From Candidatus Zixiibacteriota bacterium (GTDB lineage: Bacteria; Zixibacteria; MSB-5A5; WJJR01; JAJRUJ01), in the NCBI GenBank assembly GCA_020051695.1, contig JAGVQM010000017.1, forward strand, positions 37,978 through 101,977: DNA of 64,000 nt, given 5' to 3'. A model generated the notes under the pieces. The model worked only from the letters and a program-made list of their open reading frames with translations. It searched no databases and was not told where the DNA came from. Below, piece by piece: positions 1 to 8,369 of this stretch. Position 1 is the stretch's first letter. Every line of letters starts with the position of its first letter. Both the position numbers and the translations under genes were made by a program.

Positions 1-795
1 TCCAGCGACGAAATTTTCGACCCGCAGGACTACTGGTCAAGCCCTGCGGATTATTTCAATATCTTTAACGCCGCAACCGGCCGGGGAGAGGACCCGCTGA
101 TGCAGCCGGAAAAATTGCTGGACGTGGAATTCGGCGCCGGTTATCACCAGCGCCTGTTCTCGGCCGAGGCCAATATGTACTGGATGCGGTTCGCGGATGA
201 AATTGTCTATAACGGCGGGCTTTCCGGGGACGGGGTGCCGATTCGGGTCAATGCGCCGGCATCGATCCACCGCGGCGTGGAACTGTCCGCGGCCCTGCGG
301 CCGTTCGGCGCGCGTGACCGTCCGGGGTTGCAGGGGCTGGAATTTTCCGGCAATCTCAGCTATGCCGATAATTACTTCGATGAGTTCGAAGAATACCTCA
401 CCGACTGGTCTGACTGGCCGCCGCCGATCGATACCGTCTCCCGCGCAGGCAACCCCATTGCCGGTTTCCCCGATTTTTTGGCCAATCTGCGGGTCGCATA
501 TGCGTATTCCTCGGTGAAGATTTCGGCGCACATGTTCCATGCCGGACGGATCTATCTGGACAACACGAACAATCGGGAATTCTCGGTCGATCCGCATACC
601 GTGTTCAACGCGGCCCTGCGTTATGCACCGCAGATGAATCCCCATCGGCCGCAACTGGCCTTTGAAGTGCGGGTCAATAATGTACTGGATACCGAATTCG
701 AAACCGGGGGATATGTTGAACCCGATGATGGATTGGGTCGCTGGATCGTCGGCGCGGAACGTAACGTCTATCTCTCACTGAGTGTGAGTATGTAG
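1..795 (+). CDS. TonB-dependent receptor, C-terminal part (5' end outside window)
   Basis: The frame is open from the first base of the window, so only the last 264 residues are visible. They show alternating polar/hydrophobic beta strands separated by acidic/Asn-rich loops, as in the outer-membrane barrel of TonB-dependent receptors. The segment near the end with FEVRVNNVLDTEFETGG matches the usual 'N-L.D..Y...G' barrel motif, and the protein ends in a terminal strand (NVYLSLSVSM). Such receptors import large substrates across the outer membrane using TonB energy. The substrate cannot be read from this fragment. Ten bases separate it from the downstream symporter gene, which suggests an operon in which the symporter carries the same or a processed solute across the inner membrane. 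The plug domain and signal peptide lie outside the window. Confidence 0.8.
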   Translation, partial: SSDEIFDPQDYWSSPADYFNIFNAATGRGEDPLMQPEKLLDVEFGAGYHQRLFSAEANMYWMRFADEIVYNGGLSGDGVPIRVNAPASIHRGVELSAALRPFGARDRPGLQGLEFSGNLSYADNYFDEFEEYLTDWSDWPPPIDTVSRAGNPIAGFPDFLANLRVAYAYSSVKISAHMFHAGRIYLDNTNNREFSVDPHTVFNAALRYAPQMNPHRPQLAFEVRVNNVLDTEFETGGYVEPDDGLGRWIVGAERNVYLSLSVSM

Positions 796-805
796 TCGTC
801 CAATC

Positions 806-2212
806 ATGGACCAGACCCTGTCGCTGCACCCGATTGATGTCGGCATCTTGATCATCTATGCCGCAACGCAGATGTATGTCGGGTTGCGCCTCGCCCGGCG
901 ACGGGACACGCAGGAAAACGCAACTAGTTTTCTTCTCGATGGCCGGCGCCTGACCGTACCGGCATTTGTCGCCTCGCTGGTTTCCACCTGGTATGGCGGC
1001 ATCCTGGGTGTGGGGGAGTATACTTACAAATACGGCATCTCCAACTGGTTGGTCTTCGGCGTTCCCTACTATTTGTGGGCCGGTGTTTTTGCCGCAAAAC
1101 TGGCGGCGAAAGCGCGTCGCACCCCGTTCGTTTCGATTTCCGATCATCTATATGAAAGTTATGGCCGTCCCGCGGGAATTGTGGGTACGTCATTGATCTT
1201 CGTCATGACTTTGCCGGCGGCATATATGTTGATGATTGGCGTGATCTTCAAGTTGTTTTTTGGCTGGCCGCTGTGGATCGGGGTCGCGGGTGGGGCGCTG
1301 CTTTCGGTGGTCTATATCTATCTCGGCGGTTTTCGCTCGGTAATCCGCACGGATATTTTACAGTTCGTCGTGATGTTCGGCAGCTTCGCGTTGATCCTGC
1401 CCTTTTGCGTTTTCAAGTTTGGTGGGCTTGGTTTTTTGATCAAGATGATACCGGCGACCCATTTCACCTGGCACGGCGGCAACTCCGTGCAATATGTCCT
1501 GGTCTGGTATATCATCGCCACAGCGACATTAATCGAACCGGCGTTTTACCAGCGCTGTTATGCAGCCAAAAGCGAAGCCGTCGCTCGCCGGGGCATCTGG
1601 ATTTCGATTATGTGCTGGTGTCTTTTTGATTTTCTCACGACCAGCATCGGCTTATACGCCCGCGCCCTGCTGCCCAATCTTGCCGACCCGGTCGCCGCGT
1701 TTCCGGTGTTGGGGGCAGAGTTGTTGCCGCCGGTGATTGCCGGATTGTTTTTTGTCGGGATGTTCACGACGATTATTTCGACCGTCGATTCGTATGCCTT
1801 CCTCGCCGCCATCGCTCTGGGCCGCGATCTTATCTGGCGCAACCTGCGCCACAGAACTGAGTCGACCGTTCAATTCTGGACTCGTTTCGGCTTGTGGATC
1901 TCCGCGGGGTTGGCTGTGGGCTTGGCAATCTATTCGGAATCGGTCGTCGACTTGTGGCACGACCTGGGCACTATCGGCGCGCCGGCGCTGGTGCTTCCGC
2001 TCCTTGCGACATTTTCAGAAAAATGGCGGCTGCCCCGGCCGTGGGCCGTGATATCCATGCTGACCGCCGGGGGCGTTAGTTTGAATTGGTTGCTTCTGGG
2101 CAAATTTGCGCCGGGTGGTTATCCCTTGGGAATCGAGCCGATTATTCCGGGGCTGTTCATTTCAATTGCACTGTATTATATCGGCCGCCGCAAAATCGTT
2201 GACGGGAGTTGA
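806..2212 (+). CDS. Sodium:solute symporter (SSS family)
   Basis: A 468-residue polytopic membrane protein with about 12-13 hydrophobic segments. The N-terminal region has the SSS layout: a first helix, a short charged loop with FLLDGRRL, then the discontinuous helix with STWYGGILGVGEYTYKYG, where the family binds sodium and substrate. Further on, YIYLGGFRSVIRTDILQF matches the conserved 'GG..AV..TD..Q' segment of the family. The length is normal for SSS proteins. It is expected to drive uptake of a small solute with sodium across the inner membrane; the substrate (sugar, amino acid, carboxylate) is not evident. It lies directly behind a TonB-dependent receptor gene, which points to a joint import route. 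No terminator is seen before the next gene. Confidence 0.85.
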   Translation: MDQTLSLHPIDVGILIIYAATQMYVGLRLARRRDTQENATSFLLDGRRLTVPAFVASLVSTWYGGILGVGEYTYKYGISNWLVFGVPYYLWAGVFAAKLAAKARRTPFVSISDHLYESYGRPAGIVGTSLIFVMTLPAAYMLMIGVIFKLFFGWPLWIGVAGGALLSVVYIYLGGFRSVIRTDILQFVVMFGSFALILPFCVFKFGGLGFLIKMIPATHFTWHGGNSVQYVLVWYIIATATLIEPAFYQRCYAAKSEAVARRGIWISIMCWCLFDFLTTSIGLYARALLPNLADPVAAFPVLGAELLPPVIAGLFFVGMFTTIISTVDSYAFLAAIALGRDLIWRNLRHRTESTVQFWTRFGLWISAGLAVGLAIYSESVVDLWHDLGTIGAPALVLPLLATFSEKWRLPRPWAVISMLTAGGVSLNWLLLGKFAPGGYPLGIEPIIPGLFISIALYYIGRRKIVDGS

Positions 2213-2371
2213 TAATGTCGAGGCTGCAGTAAAATATTCTACTCATCCGTAAGTCTGCCAATGGCTTGAGTCGTCTGGGATGCGAATAGCAGAAAAACCA
2301 CTCCATTTTACTTGACAAAATTTGGGTTATGGTCAATTTGAGTATAAGGCAATTTAATCCGGAGGTAGTCT

Positions 2372-3316
2372 GTGGGCGCAGGTGGGTATATTACGCGGGT
2401 CGCCTTTGCGGCTGCAGTGTTTTTATTCTCAGCGGCGAATGTTTTCGCCGCATGGCGGGTGTCAATCGAGTCAAAAACCGTCCCTGCCGGGCAAACCAAT
2501 GTACACGTCAACTTCAACATCGCCTTCGATCTTAATTTGGCAGGCGCCGATGTTCCTGTTATTGTGCGTGAATTAACGCCGGGTTCCTTCTGGACGGGAC
2601 AATTACCCTATGATACCTCGAATAACCCATATTACCTGTGTGACATGGCCCATAATGTCGAATGGCATTGGAGTACCGACCCATTTCCCTGGACAGCCCA
2701 GATGGAACAAGTGCGGCCGGGTGTGCCGGCGTCCCCGTGCGATTCCGAAGGGGATGTAGGGTACGATGGCGTCTCGCCTGACCATTTCAGTGTCGATGCC
2801 GCAGGCACAGGGGGAAGTGAACCGGCCAAACCCGAGGGCTTGGATGCGGTGACGATCATTTTTGATGTCACCGATGTTCCGGGACAATTCGAATTCGATA
2901 CTGCCTGTTTCACTTCAACCTTGCCGAGCATCTTCTTGATCGATGGCCTGTTCCCCCCGACGGACCACGGGCCGCTGGGCACCGGGGAATGCACGTTCGA
3001 CAAAGGCATCATCACCATCGTCGCCGGCAGCCCGCCCTGTGGCTGCGGCATCAAGGGTGACCTGAACAATGACCAATTAGTTAATCCGCTGGACGCTGTT
3101 TATCTGATGAATTTTGTCTATCGAAGCGCGGATAACCGGACGTATCCTGCTGACTGGGATTGTCAGTATGATCTGGGAGACGGCAATTGTGATGGGGCAA
3201 TTACGCCGCTGGATGTCATCCTCTTCAATAACCTGATCTACCGGAGCCGGGATTACATGTGCAACCCCTGCACTGAGGGCTACGAACCCTGGCTCGGTGG
3301 TGCTTGCGGGGGGTAG
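2372..3316 (+). CDS. Secreted protein with C-terminal dockerin-like repeats
   Basis: 314 residues starting at GTG 2372, chosen because GGAGG (2361-2365) lies six bases upstream and the following residues form a signal peptide ending near FAA. The middle (about residues 30-220) is a beta-rich, cysteine-containing extracellular region I do not recognise; it could be cohesin- or immunoglobulin-like. The last 90 residues carry two dockerin-like calcium-binding units, GDLNNDQLVNPLDAVYLM and GDGNCDGAITPLDVILF, each followed by (F/I)YRS. This tail is common in secreted proteins of Zixibacteria-type genomes and probably mediates surface attachment or assembly; that role is inferred. The enzymatic or adhesive function is unknown. 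A strong hairpin terminator follows. Confidence 0.8.
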   Translation: MGAGGYITRVAFAAAVFLFSAANVFAAWRVSIESKTVPAGQTNVHVNFNIAFDLNLAGADVPVIVRELTPGSFWTGQLPYDTSNNPYYLCDMAHNVEWHWSTDPFPWTAQMEQVRPGVPASPCDSEGDVGYDGVSPDHFSVDAAGTGGSEPAKPEGLDAVTIIFDVTDVPGQFEFDTACFTSTLPSIFLIDGLFPPTDHGPLGTGECTFDKGIITIVAGSPPCGCGIKGDLNNDQLVNPLDAVYLMNFVYRSADNRTYPADWDCQYDLGDGNCDGAITPLDVILFNNLIYRSRDYMCNPCTEGYEPWLGGACGG

Positions 3317-3351
3317 CGGGGCTGGTGCGAATTCAAATGTCCGGATAACAT

Positions 3352-3386
3352 AAAAGCCGGTGTCCCTTGCAGGGGCACCGGCTTTT
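3352..3386. terminator. Bidirectional intrinsic terminator between convergent genes
   Basis: Perfect inverted repeat AAAAGCCGGTG / CACCGGCTTTT with a further TCCC/GGGG extension and a short TTGCA loop. A-rich on the left and T-rich on the right, it can terminate the plus-strand dockerin gene and the minus-strand gene that ends at 3407. Confidence 0.85.
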
Positions 3387-3406
3387 GCCATGACTACTAT
3401 GCTCTG

Positions 3407-6013
3407 CTATTTAATAATCACAATTTTCCCGACCTGCGTGCCCTGGTCGGATTCCACCGTATACAAATAAATCCCCGAAACGACGGCCTGCGTGTTGCGC
3501 GTGATCATGTCCCAGGCGGTGTGCGAGGGTGTGTCCGAAAACCGGTCGTCGGGATGATGGATTTCCCGGATCAGGTCGCCGTCCAGTGAAAAAATCTTGA
3601 TCGTCGCCCGTTCCGGCAGGTTGACGAAGTGGATCCGCCGCGTGCGCTCCTTGAACCCGACGTGGTTGGGGTCTTCGTATCCCATTTCGCGGTATTTTCC
3701 GTCGATGCGATAGGGGTTGGGATAGACCGAAACTCTCAGTTTTTTTTCCTGCACGTAATTCGGCGAATACGACGCGTACGCCAGTTGCATATTGGTTTGC
3801 GGTGATGATTCCAGCGGGCTTAACCCACCTTCGGGAAAGCCGTGGTCAAAGGCGGTCACAGCAAAATAGTATGACTGGCTGGGCAGCAAATCATCGATCG
3901 TGCACTGGTAATGGCCGAAATACAGGTACGACTGTGTCTGTCCGCTCCACAGGGAGTCGGTGCGGATATACTGGATGGGGTTGGTCAGGATGCGCCCGCC
4001 TTCTTCGTAGGCGTTGCCCCGGTTACCGCCGTGCGGTTTGAAATAATAACGCGTGCCGTCATCGGCATAGTAGCATGAGACGGGGTCGGGATAATTCCGG
4101 GGGTCGAAATCGGCGCCGTACACCGCGGCCAGTTCATCCAGGGTCATCGGCCGTTCGCTGCTGACCCAGGGGCTGGGGAACGCATAGCGGTCATAATGGT
4201 ACGGTTCGAAATTCACCCGGTCCCAGGAACTCATCAGAGCCAGCGAGTTCGGATTATGTCCCAACCCCAGGTATACGTTGTAACCCTCAAAATCAGGCCG
4301 CCGCGAAAAGCCGTCGTAAAACGTCTCCGACAATCGGCCGTCCCACTCCAGATGAATTTTGCCCGGCTCGGAGGTAATAATAAGTTCCGGAGACGGCGGC
4401 GGAGGCGGCCCCTTCAAATCCGGGACGCCGTCGCCCGAATAGAAGACTGTATCGCAGATCTCCGCATCATAGGGGTACCAGCCGTCCCAGTACAATGTGG
4501 TGTCGCGACAGCGGGAGGTCAGGAAATATCCCCGGCAGCCATCCTCATCGGTGTCGATTCCCGGATTGTCGTAGACCCATCTGGCCCACTGCATGTTGCG
4601 CGACAAGTCGGTGAAATCGAGGTTCTTCAGGTATTCTGTTTGGCGCCGCGGCAAGTTGCGAATGTTGTCCGCCGAGAGGTGGAAACCGTCCCCGCAGGCA
4701 AAGGCCAGCACGATTTCGATGGAATCGCCCGCTTCGATATCGTAAGGCCCGGCCGAGAGCAACCCCCTGGTCGCGTATCCCCGCGAGATATTGTTGGCGA
4801 AATATTCATCGGCTGAATAAGGTGGGGTGATCCAGCCCTGCGAGCTGAAATCGGTGTTGGCCCACACTTGATCGTAGTCGATTTCTCCGTTGGACATGCG
4901 GCGGTATTTGTGCCGGTCGCCCAGCGGTTCGCCCATCCCGCCGATCCACGATCCTTTACGCGGTTCGTGCTGCGGGCCCCAGTCGTAGGCAGCGTTGGAG
5001 CTGGAGACCCACCAGTTGAACGACCGTCCCGCCCGCCAGCGCCAACAGTGGTAATCATCCCAGTACCCCCAGTCGCTGTGGTAGACCCACTGGGGTTCCC
5101 CGATAATGCTGAATCCCGCCGCTGAGCGGATGCTTTGTCCATCAAATCCGCTGCGTCCGGCCGGGTCCCCGTCGTTATCGGCAAACCAGACCATCTGCAG
5201 TGTATCCGAAAACCCGTACCCGGCAATCGAGGCCATGGTGTCACGGTACCCGATCTGGTCGTCCCACATGCTCTCGGTCAGGTTGAGATGATGGACTTGC
5301 GGCTGGACTTGGAAACCAACCCAGGCCTCCCGAATTGTGCTCTCGCCCATATTGGCGATCCAGTAGCGGATGATGATGAAATCTTCAGCGTATTGATACG
5401 GCCAGGCAAATGATTCCTGACGGACCCTGAGGTTCAGCGGTTTGTGCGGCCGCCAGGACCACTGGTCGGCCGGTACATAGGCCTGCGCTGTGAGGGTGTC
5501 GGCGTATTCGGCAATAAAATCTTGTTCGGAGACCGCCTCCGGCGAATAGAATGCGCTGTTACTGCGGATCGAACGTTCAATGACCCGTCCACCCGAGAAA
5601 TATTCTCCGGGATAAAATTCGGTCAGCCCATAATACATATCGTGCGCCGTGGAGACGACCGTGTCCGAACCTATAAGCCCCCCGACCCATAGCGCACCCA
5701 GGTACAGGTGTTCAAAATTCGTGGAAGCCGGGAAATATGCCCCCGGTGCGGACAACCCGGTCATCGGATCGACCAGATCGCCGCCCATGCCGCCGATCGT
5801 GCCCCAGTTGGTAATCGTAAACAACAGATTGTTGACATCATGAGTGCGCAGCACGGTGAAAGGTGTCGCGGCGTCGGCATCCGGCCGGGTCAGGGGAAAA
5901 CTGCTTGTTTTGTGCCGGAGAAACGGCGGGTCTTCCGGTTGAGCGGATCCCGGAAGTGGCACCAGCCAGAGCATGGCGGTCGTAAGAAGCATCACTGAAA
6001 TCCCGCCTTTCAT
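3407..6013 (-). CDS. Large secreted protein with C-terminal sorting domain (paralogue of 34565-37180)
   Basis: 868 residues when started at ATG 6013, which gives a classical signal peptide (MKGGISVMLL...PGSAQ) and a length close to the 871-residue paralogue at 34565-37180. An upstream ATG at 6109 has a better ribosome site (GGAGG, four bases away) but would add 32 residues before the signal peptide. The paralogues share long blocks, including ITNWG.(I/M)G, SEQD(F/Y)IAEY.DTLT and a short GDGVPD(L/F)KGPPPPPSPEL hinge before an FN3-like region. The end, with VYPNPYRIDG, IKIFSLDGDLIREI and SGIYLYTVES...VGKIVIIK, is a T9SS type A-like sorting domain. The enzymatic role, if any, is unknown. It is probably cell-surface or secreted. 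Confidence 0.8.
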   Translation of the reverse strand: MKGGISVMLLTTAMLWLVPLPGSAQPEDPPFLRHKTSSFPLTRPDADAATPFTVLRTHDVNNLLFTITNWGTIGGMGGDLVDPMTGLSAPGAYFPASTNFEHLYLGALWVGGLIGSDTVVSTAHDMYYGLTEFYPGEYFSGGRVIERSIRSNSAFYSPEAVSEQDFIAEYADTLTAQAYVPADQWSWRPHKPLNLRVRQESFAWPYQYAEDFIIIRYWIANMGESTIREAWVGFQVQPQVHHLNLTESMWDDQIGYRDTMASIAGYGFSDTLQMVWFADNDGDPAGRSGFDGQSIRSAAGFSIIGEPQWVYHSDWGYWDDYHCWRWRAGRSFNWWVSSSNAAYDWGPQHEPRKGSWIGGMGEPLGDRHKYRRMSNGEIDYDQVWANTDFSSQGWITPPYSADEYFANNISRGYATRGLLSAGPYDIEAGDSIEIVLAFACGDGFHLSADNIRNLPRRQTEYLKNLDFTDLSRNMQWARWVYDNPGIDTDEDGCRGYFLTSRCRDTTLYWDGWYPYDAEICDTVFYSGDGVPDLKGPPPPPSPELIITSEPGKIHLEWDGRLSETFYDGFSRRPDFEGYNVYLGLGHNPNSLALMSSWDRVNFEPYHYDRYAFPSPWVSSERPMTLDELAAVYGADFDPRNYPDPVSCYYADDGTRYYFKPHGGNRGNAYEEGGRILTNPIQYIRTDSLWSGQTQSYLYFGHYQCTIDDLLPSQSYYFAVTAFDHGFPEGGLSPLESSPQTNMQLAYASYSPNYVQEKKLRVSVYPNPYRIDGKYREMGYEDPNHVGFKERTRRIHFVNLPERATIKIFSLDGDLIREIHHPDDRFSDTPSHTAWDMITRNTQAVVSGIYLYTVESDQGTQVGKIVIIK

Positions 6014-6230
6014 CCGCAACCCCGCTTTCTGCTTACCGCATACGGGTATCTTCCCGGCCGGTTTCAGTATCTGTGAGATGAGTTTCAAACACTGTTGTCC
6101 TGCGAACATGTGCCCTCCGCTGCCAGTACGGATTATGTGCTACTACCCGCATGTCAGCACGATATTCCGGCCCAATCAATCGCAGACCGACCCTCGGGGC
6201 AAGTACCTTCTCCACATTCTCAGCCGGCTG

Positions 6231-6265
6231 AAAAAAAGACGGAGAGCCGACTGGTGCTCTCCGTC
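6231..6265 (-). terminator. Intrinsic terminator of the S9 peptidase gene
   Basis: On the minus strand GACGGAGAGC, an eight-base loop and GCTCTCCGTC are followed by seven T residues. It lies just downstream of the minus-strand gene ending at 6303 and separates it from the next minus-strand gene. Confidence 0.85.
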
Positions 6266-6302
6266 AAGAATCTCAGGACCCGGCGCCCACGGCCGGTTGG
6301 GC

Positions 6303-8204
6303 TTATTGCAGGTGTTTTTTCAGGAAATCCACGCGGCGGCGGTAATCAATCAACACATTCGAGCGCTTGGACGACCCGTGTCCCTCATCGGCGAAAATGA
6401 GCGTATCGACCGCGATCCCCCGCTTGCCGAGCGCGGTTGCGATTTGCCGCGCTTCGCTTACCGGCACACGGGGGTCGTTTTCGCCATGGATGATCAGCAA
6501 AGGCGCAATAATTTTGTCAACTTTATTGATCGGTGAGATCGATGCCAGGAATTCCGGGTCGGAGAGCGGGCCATACTCCGCTTCGCGCAACCCCCGACGA
6601 TATGCCGCGGTATTTTCCAGAAAAGTGATGAAATTGGCAATACCCACCGAATTGACGCCCGCAGCCCACAAATCAGGGTTTTCAGTCAGGCAGGCCAACA
6701 CCATGTAACCGCCGTAAGAACCACCCATGACCGCGATTTTATTGGGGATCGCATAGCCCGCCTCACCCAGGAAACGGTTGGCGTATTCATAATCCCGAAC
6801 TGATTTCAGCCGGTCTTTGTAATTGTCCATCTTGATGAATTCCTGCCCATACCCCGATGACCCCCGCGGATTAACGGCCAGCACGCCGAACCCATTGGCC
6901 AGGAAATACTGGAAATTCCGAATAAAATCCGGACGGAACTGGCTTTCCGGCCCGCCGTGGGCATAGACAATGAACGGCACGGGATGCCCCTTGGAAAACG
7001 TTGGCGGCAAATAAAGAAATGCCGGAATCTCCATCCCGTCGAATGATTTGAATTTGACCAGTTCCGGTTCCACAAAGATTGCGGGATCGATGCCCGCATA
7101 GGCGGAGAATGTGAATTGTCTCAACTGCCGCGAACCCCAGTCCCAGACCCAGCAATCAGGAGCTTTGGCCGAACTGGTGAAACTGAAAGCCAGTTGCATC
7201 CCCTGCGAGAAGGCCAAGCCCGAATACATCCCTTTCATCGGCGGTGCGGGGAGCTCACGGCCACTGGCCAGGTCCATGACATGCAGGTCGGCATAACCCT
7301 CTTCATTGATAATCCAGGCCATCTTGGACCGGTCAGGAGACAGCTCCAGTCCTTCCACTTCCCATTGTGAAGCGGTGTCGATGAAGGTGATTTCCCTGGT
7401 TGCCAGGTCCATCGTGGCCCGCCGGTTAATGTGGTCGTCGTTGGCATCGCAGATTAAATAACCGGTGGTACCATCCGCCGCAAAGACGAACCCATCATAC
7501 ATGGCGTCCCCTTGGTGAGGGGTCAAATGCTCGGATTTAAGTGTCGCCAGGTCGATGAGATACAAATCGTTATTGGTATTCGAATAAAACGTATACTGCA
7601 CTAGTTTCGTGCCGTCGAGTGACAGGTCCATCGGCCCGTTGTATCCCTCTCTGGCGGCGATGGGCCGCGTTTGGCGTGAGACCACATCCATCTCGTAGAC
7701 ATAGAAATCTTTGCCGTTTTCCTGGTTGGAACGATAGTAAATTTTGCTGTCGTCGGGCGACCACAACGGATCGCCGAATTGTACGTCCGGCATATCGGTC
7801 AACTGTTCCGCGCGGGCGGTTTCGGCTGAAATCAGGAATAGTTGGGAATTTTCATTGCCGCCGATGCCCGTGCCGACAATCGCCCATTGGCTGGAATGAG
7901 ACAACGACGCAAAGTCGATGCCGTCCTGGAAAAACGTCAATTGTATCGGCCAGCCGTCGCCGGATAGCCGGTACAATTGTGTGACGCCCGACATGCTCGA
8001 CTGAAAAAACAGCTTCGTGGCGTCGGTGGATATTTCCGGACTTCCGCAATAACCGATCTGCATAAACGTTTCAATATCAGGGATATACGGAGCGGCACCC
8101 ATTAAGTTGGGCCCCTCAGATTTTGCCACCGAAGTGGGTTGTACCTGCTGTTGGCATCCCGCCGCAACCGCCAGGGCTAGAACAACCAGGAACATCCGTC
8201 TCAC
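6303..8204 (-). CDS. S9 family (prolyl oligopeptidase-like) peptidase, lipoprotein
   Basis: 633 residues from GTG 8204, chosen because AAGGAGG (8211-8217 on the plus strand) sits six bases upstream and the N-terminus becomes MRRMFLVVLALAVAAGC, a short lipoprotein signal with lipobox AAGC. Residues about 60-360 form TolB/DPP-IV-like beta-propeller repeats (SPDDSKI, SPDRSKMAW). The C-terminal alpha/beta hydrolase domain has HGGPESQF for the oxyanion region, the nucleophile elbow GGSYGGYM (Ser about 496), Asp in GENDPRVP (about 577) and His in DEGHGSS (about 609), so the catalytic triad is complete. It should cleave short peptides in the periplasm or on the membrane. It is monocistronic, with its own promoter and terminator. 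Confidence 0.9.
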   Translation of the reverse strand: MRRMFLVVLALAVAAGCQQQVQPTSVAKSEGPNLMGAAPYIPDIETFMQIGYCGSPEISTDATKLFFQSSMSGVTQLYRLSGDGWPIQLTFFQDGIDFASLSHSSQWAIVGTGIGGNENSQLFLISAETARAEQLTDMPDVQFGDPLWSPDDSKIYYRSNQENGKDFYVYEMDVVSRQTRPIAAREGYNGPMDLSLDGTKLVQYTFYSNTNNDLYLIDLATLKSEHLTPHQGDAMYDGFVFAADGTTGYLICDANDDHINRRATMDLATREITFIDTASQWEVEGLELSPDRSKMAWIINEEGYADLHVMDLASGRELPAPPMKGMYSGLAFSQGMQLAFSFTSSAKAPDCWVWDWGSRQLRQFTFSAYAGIDPAIFVEPELVKFKSFDGMEIPAFLYLPPTFSKGHPVPFIVYAHGGPESQFRPDFIRNFQYFLANGFGVLAVNPRGSSGYGQEFIKMDNYKDRLKSVRDYEYANRFLGEAGYAIPNKIAVMGGSYGGYMVLACLTENPDLWAAGVNSVGIANFITFLENTAAYRRGLREAEYGPLSDPEFLASISPINKVDKIIAPLLIIHGENDPRVPVSEARQIATALGKRGIAVDTLIFADEGHGSSKRSNVLIDYRRRVDFLKKHLQ

Positions 8205-8238
8205 AAAACGCCTCCTTCTGTTTTTTGTCCAACTTACT

Positions 8239-8268
8239 AACATACTCCGTGACGCGAGTCTGTGTCAA
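8239..8268 (-). promoter_or_regulatory. Sigma70-type promoter for the S9 peptidase gene
   Basis: On the minus strand TTGACA (8268-8263), 18 bases and TATGTT (8244-8239). The predicted start near 8232 leaves a leader of about 28 bases that contains the AAGGAGG ribosome site. The -35 is perfect and the -10 matches at four of six positions. Confidence 0.5.
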
Positions 8269-8317
8269 GACCGCTTTATCCTCCGGGCGCATAACCTGTT
8301 CCGGTTTGTTTTGACTT

Positions 8318-8329
8318 ACGGCGCGCCGT
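8318..8329. repeat. 12-bp perfect palindrome ACGGCGCGCCGT between divergent genes
   Basis: It lies between a TTGACT (8311-8316) and a weak GATGTT (8334-8339), that is, inside the spacer of a possible plus-strand promoter for the gene at 8370. It could be an operator half-site pair, but a GC-rich palindrome this short can also occur by chance. Confidence 0.3.
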
Positions 8330-8369
8330 GTGCGATGTTTTGGTTGGCAATGTGGCGGAGAGAAAAAAA

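Noticed and set aside
2312..2348. TTGACA (2312-2317) with TATAAG (2343-2348) as promoter of the dockerin gene
   Set aside because: The spacing is 25 bases, too long for a normal promoter, and no better -10 lies at 16-18 bases.
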